Assembly (NCBI GenBank): GCA_947500525.1
Contig: CANMSH010000001.1
Span: forward strand, 620,001 to 684,000
From: an uncultured Flavobacteriaceae bacterium
Lineage (GTDB): Bacteria; Bacteroidota; Bacteroidia; Flavobacteriales; Flavobacteriaceae
Length of the DNA: 64,000 nucleotides
Direction: 5' to 3'
The first letter of the stretch is position 1, and each line of letters opens with the position of its first letter. Shown piece by piece: positions 1-9,654 of this stretch. Under the pieces are notes generated by a model, which had not been told where the DNA came from, made no database searches, and saw only the letters and a program-made list of their open reading frames with translations. The position numbers were made by a program, and so were the translations under genes.

Positions 1-1680
1 TATATCAACAATAAGATGAGGTTTCGGTGATTTTCGTTTCTTTATAACAGCTTCTTTTTTAGATAAATCGATACTCCAAGTGGCTTGTTTTTTATCAAGA
101 TTAACATTTACTTGGTATATACCCTTGTACTTTTTATGTATTGTAGGGTTCTTTTTAAAATATCTTTTCAGTGCATTAAAAAAAGAAACACTTTCAAATT
201 TCAGAATCTTAGTTGGTGTTTTTTGCTTAGCCCGTTTCTTTATGAGTTTTTCTAACTCATTTGCCGACTCGCGAATATACCTAGAAAACTTATCAGCATC
301 GGGCATGGTATTAGCGTCGGAAGTTGTGGTTATCGTTACTTGTCCGTTATAACTAAAGGCTGCAATGATTAGACCAAAGTTATCTAATACAGGGGTAAGT
401 CCAAATACAGAAACTATTTTATGCCCTTTTAAATATAACAATCCTCGAGGTCCTGGAACATTCGTAATTGTAACATTAAACGGAGGTCTATGCAGTTCTT
501 TGATGTTATATTTACTGTAAAGTCCTGCTGCCAAATTGGCTAAACCAAAAGGTACAGAATCGGCCATTTTAGCCAAAGTTTTAGCACCCATTGCTTTGTG
601 CCTCGTTTTTCCTTGAATTGTTTGTTCTTGTATATATTCAAGACGGGCAATAGGATCTTCTATATGCGTTGCAATACGAACCAACATATTAGATATTTGA
701 TTATTCATTTCATTCTTACTGCTTTCGGTACGAATGGAAATGGGCACATTTGCAACTAAGGGTTGAGACGGCAATTTTTCACGCCCTTGTAAGTACCTTC
801 GAATAGCACCAGCACAAATTGCCAAAATAATATCGTTGATGCTCACACCCATAAATTTTCTCAAGGCATTTATTCGATCAAAAGATAGAATGGCGGTTCC
901 CCAAGTTCGTTTGGGAGATACTGAACCGTTAAAAATAGTTTTAGGAACAGGAAAAGAAGGCTTATTAAAATCTTTTTTACCACTTAACGTGTTATTGGCT
1001 CTCCCTTTTAGCATTGAAATAACGGTTTCACCGATAGTTACCGGAATTTTCAACGGGTTTTTTAGAAACTTGTAAGAACTTTTAAGCAAAAGACTTAGTT
1101 CATCTGGTAAAGGTTCTGGGTCATAAGGTTTAGGTGGTTTTATCTTATCTTCGTTATCGAATAATACACCCATAATACCAACGCCCGAACTTCCATCAAT
1201 CATTACATGATGTACTTTAGTAACAATTGCGACCGATCCTTTTGGCAATTGTGAAATCTCATTTAAACCCTCTATAAAACTTATAGACCACAAAGGTCTA
1301 CGTAAGTCTAACGAACCGCTAAAGATGGAAGATGTCTGTTCTCTTAAAGTTTTCCAATTGGCCGGATCTGGTAGTTTTATTCGGTTGATATGTAGATCTA
1401 AATCGAAATTAGGATCATCTACCCAATATGGATAATCCAAATCAAAAGGAACATTCATTAATCGCTGTCGGAATTTAGGGATTAAATGAAGTTTTGAAGC
1501 GATAATATCTTTAAAATCTTGGTATTTCAGTGAATCTTCAACGATAATTAAAGAGCCCACATGCATGGGGCTAGACGGCGATTCAGCGTACAAAAAAGTG
1601 GCGTCAAAACCAGAAATTTGTTTTGCCGAGGTTTCAAGAGCGTCTTGAACTATATCTTTAATAACCGTTTTTTTCCCCAT
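1..1680 (-). CDS. Wax ester synthase/diacylglycerol acyltransferase (WS/DGAT) with SCP2-like C-terminus, 3' truncated
   Basis: The frame starts with ATG at 1680 and stays open to base 1, so at least 560 residues are present and the stop lies outside the window. That is why it is missing from the ORF track. Family role: acyl transfer from acyl-CoA to a fatty alcohol or diacylglycerol at the membrane. The catalytic motif HHVMIDG is at residues 157-163, with a later SINDIILA segment typical of the family. The acyltransferase part seems to end near residue 480 (RYIRESANELEKLI). About 80 more residues follow, with the pattern YQVNVNLDKKQATWSIDLS, which resembles an SCP2 sterol-carrier domain. Usual family members have about 450-480 residues, so this is a longer, probably fused form. 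The acyltransferase call is firm. The SCP2 call is from pattern only. Confidence 0.85.
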   Translation of the reverse strand, partial: MGKKTVIKDIVQDALETSAKQISGFDATFLYAESPSSPMHVGSLIIVEDSLKYQDFKDIIASKLHLIPKFRQRLMNVPFDLDYPYWVDDPNFDLDLHINRIKLPDPANWKTLREQTSSIFSGSLDLRRPLWSISFIEGLNEISQLPKGSVAIVTKVHHVMIDGSSGVGIMGVLFDNEDKIKPPKPYDPEPLPDELSLLLKSSYKFLKNPLKIPVTIGETVISMLKGRANNTLSGKKDFNKPSFPVPKTIFNGSVSPKRTWGTAILSFDRINALRKFMGVSINDIILAICAGAIRRYLQGREKLPSQPLVANVPISIRTESSKNEMNNQISNMLVRIATHIEDPIARLEYIQEQTIQGKTRHKAMGAKTLAKMADSVPFGLANLAAGLYSKYNIKELHRPPFNVTITNVPGPRGLLYLKGHKIVSVFGLTPVLDNFGLIIAAFSYNGQVTITTTSDANTMPDADKFSRYIRESANELEKLIKKRAKQKTPTKILKFESVSFFNALKRYFKKNPTIHKKYKGIYQVNVNLDKKQATWSIDLSKKEAVIKKRKSPKPHLIVDI

Positions 1681-2003
1681 AAAGCTTGCTAAAAATTAGT
1701 GAAGGCGCTATACTATTGAATAGACACATCTAGTCTTTGCAAGATAGATATTTTTTATAAATTATTCGATTTACTATTGTTGGAAGGACGGTTTGTATTG
1801 AATTTTGAGTTTTTGAATAAAAATTTTCAAAGAAGAAATAAGATGGTAACATTGATTTAATTTTATTTTGCAATAAAAATTATACAGTCTATACCGTTTT
1901 ATAAAACTATACAAAATTAAAATGATCTATGAAATACGTTCTTTTATCAAATACAAATGCCTATATTTAAGCATAAATTCTTTCATAAAGAAACTATACA
2001 AGA
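1681..2003. other. Divergent intergenic region between WS/DGAT and the regulator
   Basis: This AT-rich spacer of 323 bases separates two divergent genes and must carry both promoters. No ORF, tRNA or strong hairpin was seen. One TAnnTTTG match on the minus strand (CAAAATTA on plus at 1912-1919) lacks a TTG at the right distance, so no promoter is called. Confidence 0.5.
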
Positions 2004-4838
2004 ATGTTGTATGTATTAAATCGAATTAAAAGAGAGTTAATTTTATTTTTGACGATATTAGTGTTTTTCCAAAACGCGTTTTGTCAAGAATTACCTCCTA
2101 TTGAGAATTTTTCAACAAAAGACTATCAGGCAGAAAATCAAAATTGGGCCATTTCTCAGACCTTGGACAAATTGATATATGTTGCCAACAATCGTGGGTT
2201 ACTAGAGTTTAATGGTGCAAAATGGAAGTTATATTCTTTACCTAATGAATCAATAGTACGATCTGTACATGCAGTTGAGAATCGCATTTATACGGGCAGT
2301 TTTATGGAGTTTGGATATTGGGAAAGAGATGATTTAGGAATTTTAAACTTCACTTCAATTTCTCAGGAAATGAATGTCCAAATGATTGAAGACGAAGAAT
2401 TTTGGCATATTTTAAATACTGATGATGGTATTGTCTTTCAATCTCTCAATAGAATTTATATTTATAATAAAGAGAGTAGTACTATTAGTATTATAAATTC
2501 GACAACAACAATCACCAATATATTCAAGGTAAACCAAACCATTTATTTTCAAAAAATAGGTGAAGGAATCTTTAAAATTGAAAATGGAAAAGACTCACTT
2601 GTCATAGATAGTCAACTAATCAAAGATAAAGATGTGATTAATATTTTTTCAGAGGATGATGGCTTACTCATTGTAACGCGTGACGATGGTTTTTATAGTT
2701 ATAAAAATGGCATTCTAGAAAAATGGGATATTGCGGCGAGTGAAAAATTGACTAAAATTAGTGTCTATAATGCCATTCGTTTAAGAGATAAGAGTTTTGC
2801 ACTTGCTACTATTTCAGATGGCCTAATTTACTTGGATAGTAAGGGTGAATTAGTGTACCATATTGATCAAAATAATGGAATATCTAACAACACCGTTTTG
2901 GCGGTTTTTGAAGATGACGATGAAACAATTTGGCTTGGCCTTGATAATGGTGTGAGTTATGTGAATCGAAAATCTCCTTTTCGAGAGTACATCGACGATA
3001 GTGGAATGTTAGGGAGTGTATATACATCTGCTATTGTTGGTGAAAAATTGTATTTAGGAACGAACCAAGGTTTGTTTTATAAAGAGTTAGGAGGTAATGA
3101 CGAATTCAAGTTTATTCAAGGAACACAAGGACAAGTATGGTTTTTGAAAGAAATACATAAAAAATTATTCTGTGGTCATAATTTAGGGACTTTTATTATT
3201 GATGAGGATAAGGCGCTCAAAATATCTAATATTCAAGGAACATGGAATATAGATTCAATAGATAATAAACCGAATCTATTGCTTCAAGGAAATTATGATG
3301 GATTGTATATTCTTGAAAAGAAAGAAAATAACTGGAAATTGAGAAATAAAATTGAAGGTTTTGATAACTCTTCAAGATTTTTCGAAGTTTTTGGAAATGA
3401 AATTTTCGTGAATCATGAGTATAAGGGAGTATTTAAATTAAATGTTGACAGTACTTTTAATAGAGCGACAAATGTCGCTATTGATACGCTAATAAAAGGT
3501 TCTAATTCGGGTATTATAAAGTATAAAAATACGTTGTTATACGCTTATGAAAAAGGAATATATAGGTATGATACTAGTAACAATAAGTTTAGAAAAGATA
3601 CCATTTTAAGTAAGGCATATACAAAAGAAGAATATATGTCAGGGAAACTAATTGTGGACGAAAATGAAAATTTATGGACTTTTACTGATACAAATGTCAA
3701 TTATATCTCGACAGGAGGATTAACGAACGTTCCGAAAATAAATAATATACCGTTAAAAAGAGAGGTTCGTAAAGGAGTTGTTGGATATGAGAATGTGTTA
3801 AATTTTGATGATAAAATCAAAAACACCTATTTGCTAGGAACTACTGCTGGATATATCTCAGTAAATCTAAACGCTCTTAAAGTAGAAAATTTTCAAGTTC
3901 ACATAGATGCTGTGGTTAAGGGAAGTAGTAAGAAAGATGCTGAAACAAAAGAAAGATATGACAAGAATATTGATGGTATATTTAAAAGTGAAGAAAATAA
4001 TCTAGAGTTTTCTTATTACACACCTAAGTATAAAAAATTTCTCAGTCCAAATTATCAATTTCAATTGTTAGGGATATACGACGATTGGAGTAATTGGTCA
4101 GAAAATGCAACAATCACTTTTGAAAATCTTCCATATGGTGATTACACCTTTCGAGTAAGAGCAAAAATTGGTAATACTTTATCGAATAATATTGCGTCAT
4201 ATACCTTTAAGATTGAAAAACCATGGTATATTTCTAATTCTATGATTGCTGTTTACATTTTAGGAGTTTTGTTATTTTCTATTTTTATGCATAATTTATA
4301 TAAGAGATATTACAGCAAACAACGCAAGAAACTAATAGAAAAAAACAAAAGAGAATTTGAATTAGCGCAGCTTCAAAATGAAAAGGAAATAATTAGAATT
4401 AAAAACGAACAATTAGAGGCAGATGTCAAAAATAAAAGTAAAGAATTGGCTGCTTCAACAATGAGTATTATTAAAAAGAATGAGTTGTTGACCACAATTA
4501 AAGGTGAACTTTATCATCTAAGTAACAATGATTCGGTAAAACCGGTTATAAATATTATCGACAAAAATTTAAGTCAAAATGATGATTGGGAATTATTTCA
4601 AGAAGCCTTTAATAATGCTGATAGTGGATTTTTGAAGAAAGTAAAAACCCTACACCCATCGCTATCTCCAAATGACCTTAAATTATGTGCATATTTAAGG
4701 TTGAATTTATCGTCTAAAGAGATTGCACCCCTCCTCAATATTTCATCAAGAAGTGTAGAAATAAAAAGATATAGATTACGAAAAAAACTTAATTTACTAA
4801 ACAAGGAGAATCTTGTAAACTATATTCTAGAGCTTTAA
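2004..4838 (+). CDS. Membrane-spanning sensor regulator: beta-propeller sensor, Y_Y_Y domain, LuxR-type HTH
   Basis: Residues 1-28 form a signal peptide (LILFLTILVFFQNAFC). A long repeat-rich periplasmic part of two-component-regulator propeller type follows (for example EDDDETIWLGLDNGVSYVNR). A Y_Y_Y-type domain lies at about 662-738 (YQFQLLGIYDDWSNWSEN), one membrane helix at about 747-769, a charged coiled coil at 770-850, and a C-terminal LuxR-type helix-turn-helix at about 885-940 (LSSKEIAPLLNISSRSVEIK). No histidine kinase or receiver domain is visible, so this is a one-component transmembrane regulator, unlike classical hybrid two-component PUL regulators. It is encoded just upstream of, and in the same direction as, the beta-glucan genes and is the obvious candidate to sense glucan oligosaccharides in the periplasm and activate them. 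The domain call is firm; the ligand is inferred. Confidence 0.85.
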   Translation: MLYVLNRIKRELILFLTILVFFQNAFCQELPPIENFSTKDYQAENQNWAISQTLDKLIYVANNRGLLEFNGAKWKLYSLPNESIVRSVHAVENRIYTGSFMEFGYWERDDLGILNFTSISQEMNVQMIEDEEFWHILNTDDGIVFQSLNRIYIYNKESSTISIINSTTTITNIFKVNQTIYFQKIGEGIFKIENGKDSLVIDSQLIKDKDVINIFSEDDGLLIVTRDDGFYSYKNGILEKWDIAASEKLTKISVYNAIRLRDKSFALATISDGLIYLDSKGELVYHIDQNNGISNNTVLAVFEDDDETIWLGLDNGVSYVNRKSPFREYIDDSGMLGSVYTSAIVGEKLYLGTNQGLFYKELGGNDEFKFIQGTQGQVWFLKEIHKKLFCGHNLGTFIIDEDKALKISNIQGTWNIDSIDNKPNLLLQGNYDGLYILEKKENNWKLRNKIEGFDNSSRFFEVFGNEIFVNHEYKGVFKLNVDSTFNRATNVAIDTLIKGSNSGIIKYKNTLLYAYEKGIYRYDTSNNKFRKDTILSKAYTKEEYMSGKLIVDENENLWTFTDTNVNYISTGGLTNVPKINNIPLKREVRKGVVGYENVLNFDDKIKNTYLLGTTAGYISVNLNALKVENFQVHIDAVVKGSSKKDAETKERYDKNIDGIFKSEENNLEFSYYTPKYKKFLSPNYQFQLLGIYDDWSNWSENATITFENLPYGDYTFRVRAKIGNTLSNNIASYTFKIEKPWYISNSMIAVYILGVLLFSIFMHNLYKRYYSKQRKKLIEKNKREFELAQLQNEKEIIRIKNEQLEADVKNKSKELAASTMSIIKKNELLTTIKGELYHLSNNDSVKPVINIIDKNLSQNDDWELFQEAFNNADSGFLKKVKTLHPSLSPNDLKLCAYLRLNLSSKEIAPLLNISSRSVEIKRYRLRKKLNLLNKENLVNYILEL

Positions 4839-4969
4839 CACTTAACATAGCATCTTTCTACCACAACATTACCTATACAACTCCTGTTTTAGCTCTTTGT
4901 TAAAGTTTTTTATAGTAAAATTAAACAACACATTTTTTCTAGTAAAATAGCCTTAATAATGCAAAAATA

Positions 4970-4999
4970 TTGATGTTTTTTTAACATGTATACTTTTTG
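4970..4999 (+). promoter_or_regulatory. Candidate promoter of the first glucan block
   Basis: A TTG at 4970-4972 is followed after 18 bases by TACTTTTTG, close to the Bacteroidota -7 element TAnnTTTG but with one extra T. It lies 65 bases before the hydrolase-barrel gene. The match is imperfect. Confidence 0.35.
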
Positions 5000-5063
5000 T
5001 CTAGGTGTTTTTTATTGATTTCATAATTTTCGATACTAAGTTTAGTGTCTCAAATAGAAGCAC

Positions 5064-8000
5064 ATGAATACAATAAAAAACAATCTTCTAGTATTAGCAT
5101 TTTTAGTATCGATTGTAAGCACTTTCGCCCAAGTCGAAAAAGTGACAGTAGTAAATAATGATCAAGGATCCAAATTGATGGTAAATGGGAAAGAATTTAT
5201 CATTAATGGAATGAACTGGGATTATATTCCTATTGGAACGAATACGGTGAATGCTAATTTTTGGAAAAAGTCGGATGCTGTTATTAAAGTAGGATTAGAT
5301 GGAGAAATGGGACTCCTAAAAAATATGGGTGTAAATGTAATACGACAGTATACTGGAGTTCCTGCAAGATGGATTCAATATATCTATGAGAATTATGGAA
5401 TATACACCATGCTGAACGATTCATTCGGTCGTTACGGACTTACACTAGATGGTGTTTGGACACCAGTAACAGATTATGCCGATCCTAAAACTCAGAAGTA
5501 TCTCTTAGATGAAATAGATAAGCTAGTAAAAGAATATAAAAATACTCCGGGTCTCTTACTATACTTATTAGGAAATGAGAATAACTACGGACTATTTTGG
5601 GCAGGAGCGGAAACCGAGGATTTTCCTGATGATGAAGGTGAAAAGCAGTTCATAGGCGAAAAAAGAGGCCGACCAATGTATAGACTGATGAATGAAGCTG
5701 CGAAAAGAATTAAAGCCTCTGATATGTCACATCCGGTTGCAATCTGTAACGGAGATGTTTTATTCATAGATATAGTTGCCGAAGAATGCAAAGATGTTGA
5801 TATCTATGGAACAAATACATATAGAGGAGCCTCTTTTGGAGATATGTTTCAAGTGGTTAAGAATAAATTGAATAAACCGCTTATGTTCACTGAGTTTGGT
5901 GCTGACGCATATAGCGCAACGAAGAATGCAGAAGATCAAGAATCTCAGGCCTATTACATGGTAGAAAACTGGAAGGAAATCTATGAGAATGCAGCAGGAG
6001 TTGGAAAAGTTGGAAACTCTATAGGAGGTTTTACTTTTCAATTTAGTGATGGATGGTGGAAGTTCGGATTCGACGATAGAAAAAATGCCGATCAACATGA
6101 TAACAATGCATCGTGGTCAAATGGAGGCTACGCTCGAGATTTAGAAGGGAAAGAAAACAATATGAATGAGGAGTGGTTTGGTATTTGTGCCAAAGGCCCG
6201 ACGGATGCTCGAGGACTATATGAACTCTATCCTAGAGCGGCCTATTATGCCTTAAAAGAAGCGCATAAATTCAATCCGTATAAGGAAAATACAACAATAG
6301 AAACTGTTAAGAATCATTTCGATGGAATTGAATTGATGGAAGCGGTTCTAAAAGCTCGCGGTGACAAGGCTGCTCTTGAAGCTCAAAGTGGTGGAAAAAT
6401 TCGTATCAGTCAATTGAGAGCCGAATTTACCACGTTTAATACTGGAGGTAGTTTATTGACGACTCCAAGTACTGCAGACCCCGATGCCAATACGTTTCCA
6501 AATGAAACAGGTTTTGACCACATGCAATCCTATTATGTTGGAATTGAAGGAAGACCTTCTCCGAATATGAGAGCGAACGTAAACTTTAATATTCTCGGTA
6601 ATGTTGCAGCAAATCCCATTAATGAAATATTTTATGAAAATAGAGGACGTCCAGTTACGGTCGATGGAACAGATGGAGAAGTGAGACTAGCCGATAACAA
6701 TCGTATCCAGGTATATAATGCAGAATTCGAATGGAAAACCAAAGATGCAGATGTAAAAGGGTTCTATAGAGTGGGTCATAACCATTGGGGTTATGAAGGT
6801 GATTTTTTCGGATTATATCCTGAAGCGAATTATGGACCCAATTTGGATATTTATAATGGTGAAATTTTAGGACTTGAGGTTGATGGAAAAAGGTCATTTA
6901 AAGGCTTAAAAGCAGCTTTTGGTCCGCAACTTTGGTGGGGAGCGAACCCTGCTTTTTTGGTGAAGTATAGTAAAACATTTAAGCATATTGATATCACAGG
7001 TATTTTTCATGAAGATATTGATGAGCAAGGAGCTGCTGTTACTTCTATTGCGGTACCGGTACCGAAAACCAGAAGAGCAACCCTATATGCCAAAAGAAAA
7101 CTTGGAGCCTTTGGTTTAGAAGTAGGTGGTATTTGGGGAGGACAACCCTTAAATGGTCGTGAATTTCAATTCGTCCAAGGAGAACCTGGAAATTATATAG
7201 TCTATAATGACAAGATAAATTCAGATGATAATTGGGGAGCTAAGGCTAAAATTACGTTTCAAAAAGGCCTATTTAATTGGTACGCCTTAGGAGCAACCAC
7301 TGGTTTAGTTGCGAATGGAGGTGCAGATCAAACAAGAACATTTACAGGATGGAAATTAAAAGATAACGGTAGCGGTAACCAAAATAGTTTCCTTACCGGA
7401 TTTACATATACAATTGGCAATTTACAAATTGCACCTAACTTTTTATGGCAAGAGCCATTGGTAGATGCAATACCTAATGACGCAGGCGGACCAGCTAGAC
7501 TTAGAAATATTCAAGATGACCCATTTGCGGTTAGATCAAATAGAAAAACAACCGCTGGGGAGATATTACTCACTTATGATCCTACTCCAGGATCATGGTT
7601 TTACGAATGGGATAATGATCGCGCCGAAGACGCTAAATTTGCCTTCAACCTTGGTTTTGTCTATCGTCACTTACCTACAACTATGGATGCCGCTATAGGT
7701 TTCTTCGAGGGCTCTCGTGTAGGTGCTCCTTTTGCAAATTCGGTACCCGCACAAGATTTATGGGAGGGTAGCTCGCGTATTGTTTCTAAAATAAATCCTG
7801 ATTTGGCCTTTATTGCAAATCTATATGTTGGAAATCGTCAATCGAATGGAAGCGACGATAGAGTGATAAACAGAGCAGGAGGCGATTTAAGATTAATTTA
7901 TAAAAAGTGGAAGATAGAATCAGCAATCAAAATAAATGATTGGGGGCCGTATGATTATCATCGTGACTTTAACCTTACGTACCCAGTTCAATTTATGCTA

Positions 8001-8225
8001 GATATTTCTACTTCATTAGGAAAGCCAGATTGGTTCATTTTACCAGATACGAAAATAGGTATTCGCGGAACTTGGCGTTCATTAAATGAGTTTTCGCCGC
8101 GTTTCCTTCCAAATCAAGTAGATCCGAATGCATTCCCACCAATACCTGCATTAAGTCCCGTAGGATTTGATAATGGACAAGAATGGGAAATTAGAACGTA
8201 CGTACATATTAACATTGGAAAATAA
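5064..8225 (+). CDS. Clan GH-A glycoside hydrolase fused to a predicted outer-membrane beta-barrel
   Basis: Residues 1-22 are a signal peptide ending STFAQ. Residues about 35-430 form a (beta/alpha)8 hydrolase similar to GH2 C-terminal or GH5/GH158-type barrels: LGNENNYG carries the likely acid/base E172 and FTEFGAD the likely nucleophile E277, the expected clan GH-A arrangement. From about residue 445 to the end, some 600 residues alternate short amphipathic strands with polar turns (for example ESAIKINDWGPYDYH, EIRTYVHINIGK), as in outer-membrane barrels or porins. The final residue is not aromatic, which is atypical for BAM substrates. First gene of block one, 10 bases before the next lipoprotein gene. 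Substrate inferred as beta-glucan from neighbours; the exact GH family is unresolved. The fusion is one unbroken frame. Confidence 0.75.
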   Translation: MNTIKNNLLVLAFLVSIVSTFAQVEKVTVVNNDQGSKLMVNGKEFIINGMNWDYIPIGTNTVNANFWKKSDAVIKVGLDGEMGLLKNMGVNVIRQYTGVPARWIQYIYENYGIYTMLNDSFGRYGLTLDGVWTPVTDYADPKTQKYLLDEIDKLVKEYKNTPGLLLYLLGNENNYGLFWAGAETEDFPDDEGEKQFIGEKRGRPMYRLMNEAAKRIKASDMSHPVAICNGDVLFIDIVAEECKDVDIYGTNTYRGASFGDMFQVVKNKLNKPLMFTEFGADAYSATKNAEDQESQAYYMVENWKEIYENAAGVGKVGNSIGGFTFQFSDGWWKFGFDDRKNADQHDNNASWSNGGYARDLEGKENNMNEEWFGICAKGPTDARGLYELYPRAAYYALKEAHKFNPYKENTTIETVKNHFDGIELMEAVLKARGDKAALEAQSGGKIRISQLRAEFTTFNTGGSLLTTPSTADPDANTFPNETGFDHMQSYYVGIEGRPSPNMRANVNFNILGNVAANPINEIFYENRGRPVTVDGTDGEVRLADNNRIQVYNAEFEWKTKDADVKGFYRVGHNHWGYEGDFFGLYPEANYGPNLDIYNGEILGLEVDGKRSFKGLKAAFGPQLWWGANPAFLVKYSKTFKHIDITGIFHEDIDEQGAAVTSIAVPVPKTRRATLYAKRKLGAFGLEVGGIWGGQPLNGREFQFVQGEPGNYIVYNDKINSDDNWGAKAKITFQKGLFNWYALGATTGLVANGGADQTRTFTGWKLKDNGSGNQNSFLTGFTYTIGNLQIAPNFLWQEPLVDAIPNDAGGPARLRNIQDDPFAVRSNRKTTAGEILLTYDPTPGSWFYEWDNDRAEDAKFAFNLGFVYRHLPTTMDAAIGFFEGSRVGAPFANSVPAQDLWEGSSRIVSKINPDLAFIANLYVGNRQSNGSDDRVINRAGGDLRLIYKKWKIESAIKINDWGPYDYHRDFNLTYPVQFMLDISTSLGKPDWFILPDTKIGIRGTWRSLNEFSPRFLPNQVDPNAFPPIPALSPVGFDNGQEWEIRTYVHINIGK

Positions 8226-8235
8226 CACGATTAAG

Positions 8236-9636
8236 ATGAAGAATATAAAACACTTAAATTTTAAAAGCCTGTTTTTGATATTGGTTTTTATGACGATGAT
8301 AAGTTGCGAGAGAGAACTCTCTAATGAAGCTGAATTCGCCACTTTTTCTAAAGCAGGAGAGATTTTTACAGATAATTTTGTAGGATTAGGAACAAATTTT
8401 TTCTTCCCTTTTATAAGTGATGGAGCGAAGGCTGACGTCTTCTCTGTGGATGAAGATGTGGCGTACGAAAGTTCAGCTTCTATTCGAATAGATGTACCAA
8501 ATGCTAATGATCCAGGCGGAAGTTTTGCGGGAGCCATTTTTATTATTGATGGTTCAGGTAGAAATCTTACAGAGTTCGACGCTTTAACGTTTTGGGCCAA
8601 AGCCACACAAGGTGTACCAAACATTACAATGGGATTTGGTGAAAGTAAATTCCAAGTAGCGAGAAATGACATTAGCTTCTCTACCAATTGGGTGAAATAT
8701 ATAATTCCAATACCGGATGCTTCCAAACTTACAGAAGAAAAAGGGATGCTTTTCTTTTCTGCGGGAACAGCGAATACAGATGGCTTTGGATATACTTTTT
8801 GGCTTGACGAAATAAAATTTGAAAAATTAGGGACCATCGCACAGGCTCAACCTGCTATGCTGAATGGTGTAGATGTTGTACAAGATGCGTTTATAGATAT
8901 ACCAATTCAATTGACAGGGCTTTCGCAAACGTTGAATGCAGCTGGTCAAAATATAACAGTTACAGGTGCACCATCTTATTTTGATTTTAAATCTACAGAT
9001 ATTGATGTGGCGAGAGCAAATGAGTTAGGTTTAGTATCTGTTGTTGGAACGGGCGAAGCTACTATCTCAGCTACATTGGCAAATGTAGCTGCTAAAGGTT
9101 CACTAGCTCTCAATGTAATTGGTTCTTTCGACTTTGCACCCAAACCACCAGAACGAAACGCTAATGACGTAATATCAGTATTTAGTGATGCATATACGAA
9201 TATCGCTGTAGATTATTTTAACGGATTTTTTGCACCCTTTCAAACTACTCTCGGAGGAGCCCCTCCTTTAGATGTGAATGGCGATGCCGTAATTAATTAT
9301 AAGGACTTGAATTTTGTAGGGATAGGAACTTTTCAAGATGTCCCTTCAATCAATACTACGGAAATGACACATCTTCATATCGATATAAAAGTCAATGAGA
9401 GCATAGATACAGGAGATTTTATTACAATACAATTGCTTAACTCAGTTGGTAACAACGAAACATCTGGTGAGGTAAGATTCGAAGCCGATACGTTTACGAC
9501 AGATGAATGGGTTAGTTTGGATATTCCGCTTGCCGATTTTGGTCTTGCCGATCGTTCTCAAATAGGACTATTGTTTTTCATATCAGATGCTACAATCTCG
9601 GATATATTCGTAGATAACATCTATTACTATAAATAG
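8236..9636 (+). CDS. Surface glycan-binding lipoprotein with CBM-like domains
   Basis: The ORF track starts at 8167, but the ATG at 8236 gives a proper lipoprotein signal (MKNIKHLNFKSLFLILVFMTMISC) and avoids overlap with the preceding gene, so it is preferred (466 aa). The N-terminal third looks like a jelly-roll CBM ending in FWLDEIKFEKLG. A bacterial Ig-like segment lies at about 215-300. The C-terminal part, from VFSDAYTN to SDIFVDNIYYYK, has the pattern seen in non-catalytic surface binding proteins of flavobacterial laminarin loci. No catalytic residues are recognised. It sits between the hydrolase-barrel gene and a GH16 gene and probably holds beta-glucan at the cell surface. The class of function is inferred from architecture and context. 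Confidence 0.7.
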   Translation: MKNIKHLNFKSLFLILVFMTMISCERELSNEAEFATFSKAGEIFTDNFVGLGTNFFFPFISDGAKADVFSVDEDVAYESSASIRIDVPNANDPGGSFAGAIFIIDGSGRNLTEFDALTFWAKATQGVPNITMGFGESKFQVARNDISFSTNWVKYIIPIPDASKLTEEKGMLFFSAGTANTDGFGYTFWLDEIKFEKLGTIAQAQPAMLNGVDVVQDAFIDIPIQLTGLSQTLNAAGQNITVTGAPSYFDFKSTDIDVARANELGLVSVVGTGEATISATLANVAAKGSLALNVIGSFDFAPKPPERNANDVISVFSDAYTNIAVDYFNGFFAPFQTTLGGAPPLDVNGDAVINYKDLNFVGIGTFQDVPSINTTEMTHLHIDIKVNESIDTGDFITIQLLNSVGNNETSGEVRFEADTFTTDEWVSLDIPLADFGLADRSQIGLLFFISDATISDIFVDNIYYYK

Positions 9637-9654
9637 GCAGTAAATTTTAAAATA

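Noticed and set aside
836-1075. ORF of 79 aa on the plus strand
   Set aside because: Antisense to the partial WS/DGAT gene, which has clear family motifs in the other frame.
2004-2090. Possible lipobox (NAFC) in the 944-aa regulator
   Set aside because: The residues before the cysteine do not fit a lipobox, and the protein has a separate internal membrane helix.
8151-8837. ORF of 228 aa on the minus strand
   Set aside because: It is antisense to the hydrolase-barrel end and the binding lipoprotein, both well supported.
9271-9306. EF-hand/dockerin-like loop DVNGDAVINYKD in the binding lipoprotein
   Set aside because: It falls at the position where related binding domains have a conserved NLNYQG-type strand and there is no second loop or flanking helix, so a dockerin is unlikely.
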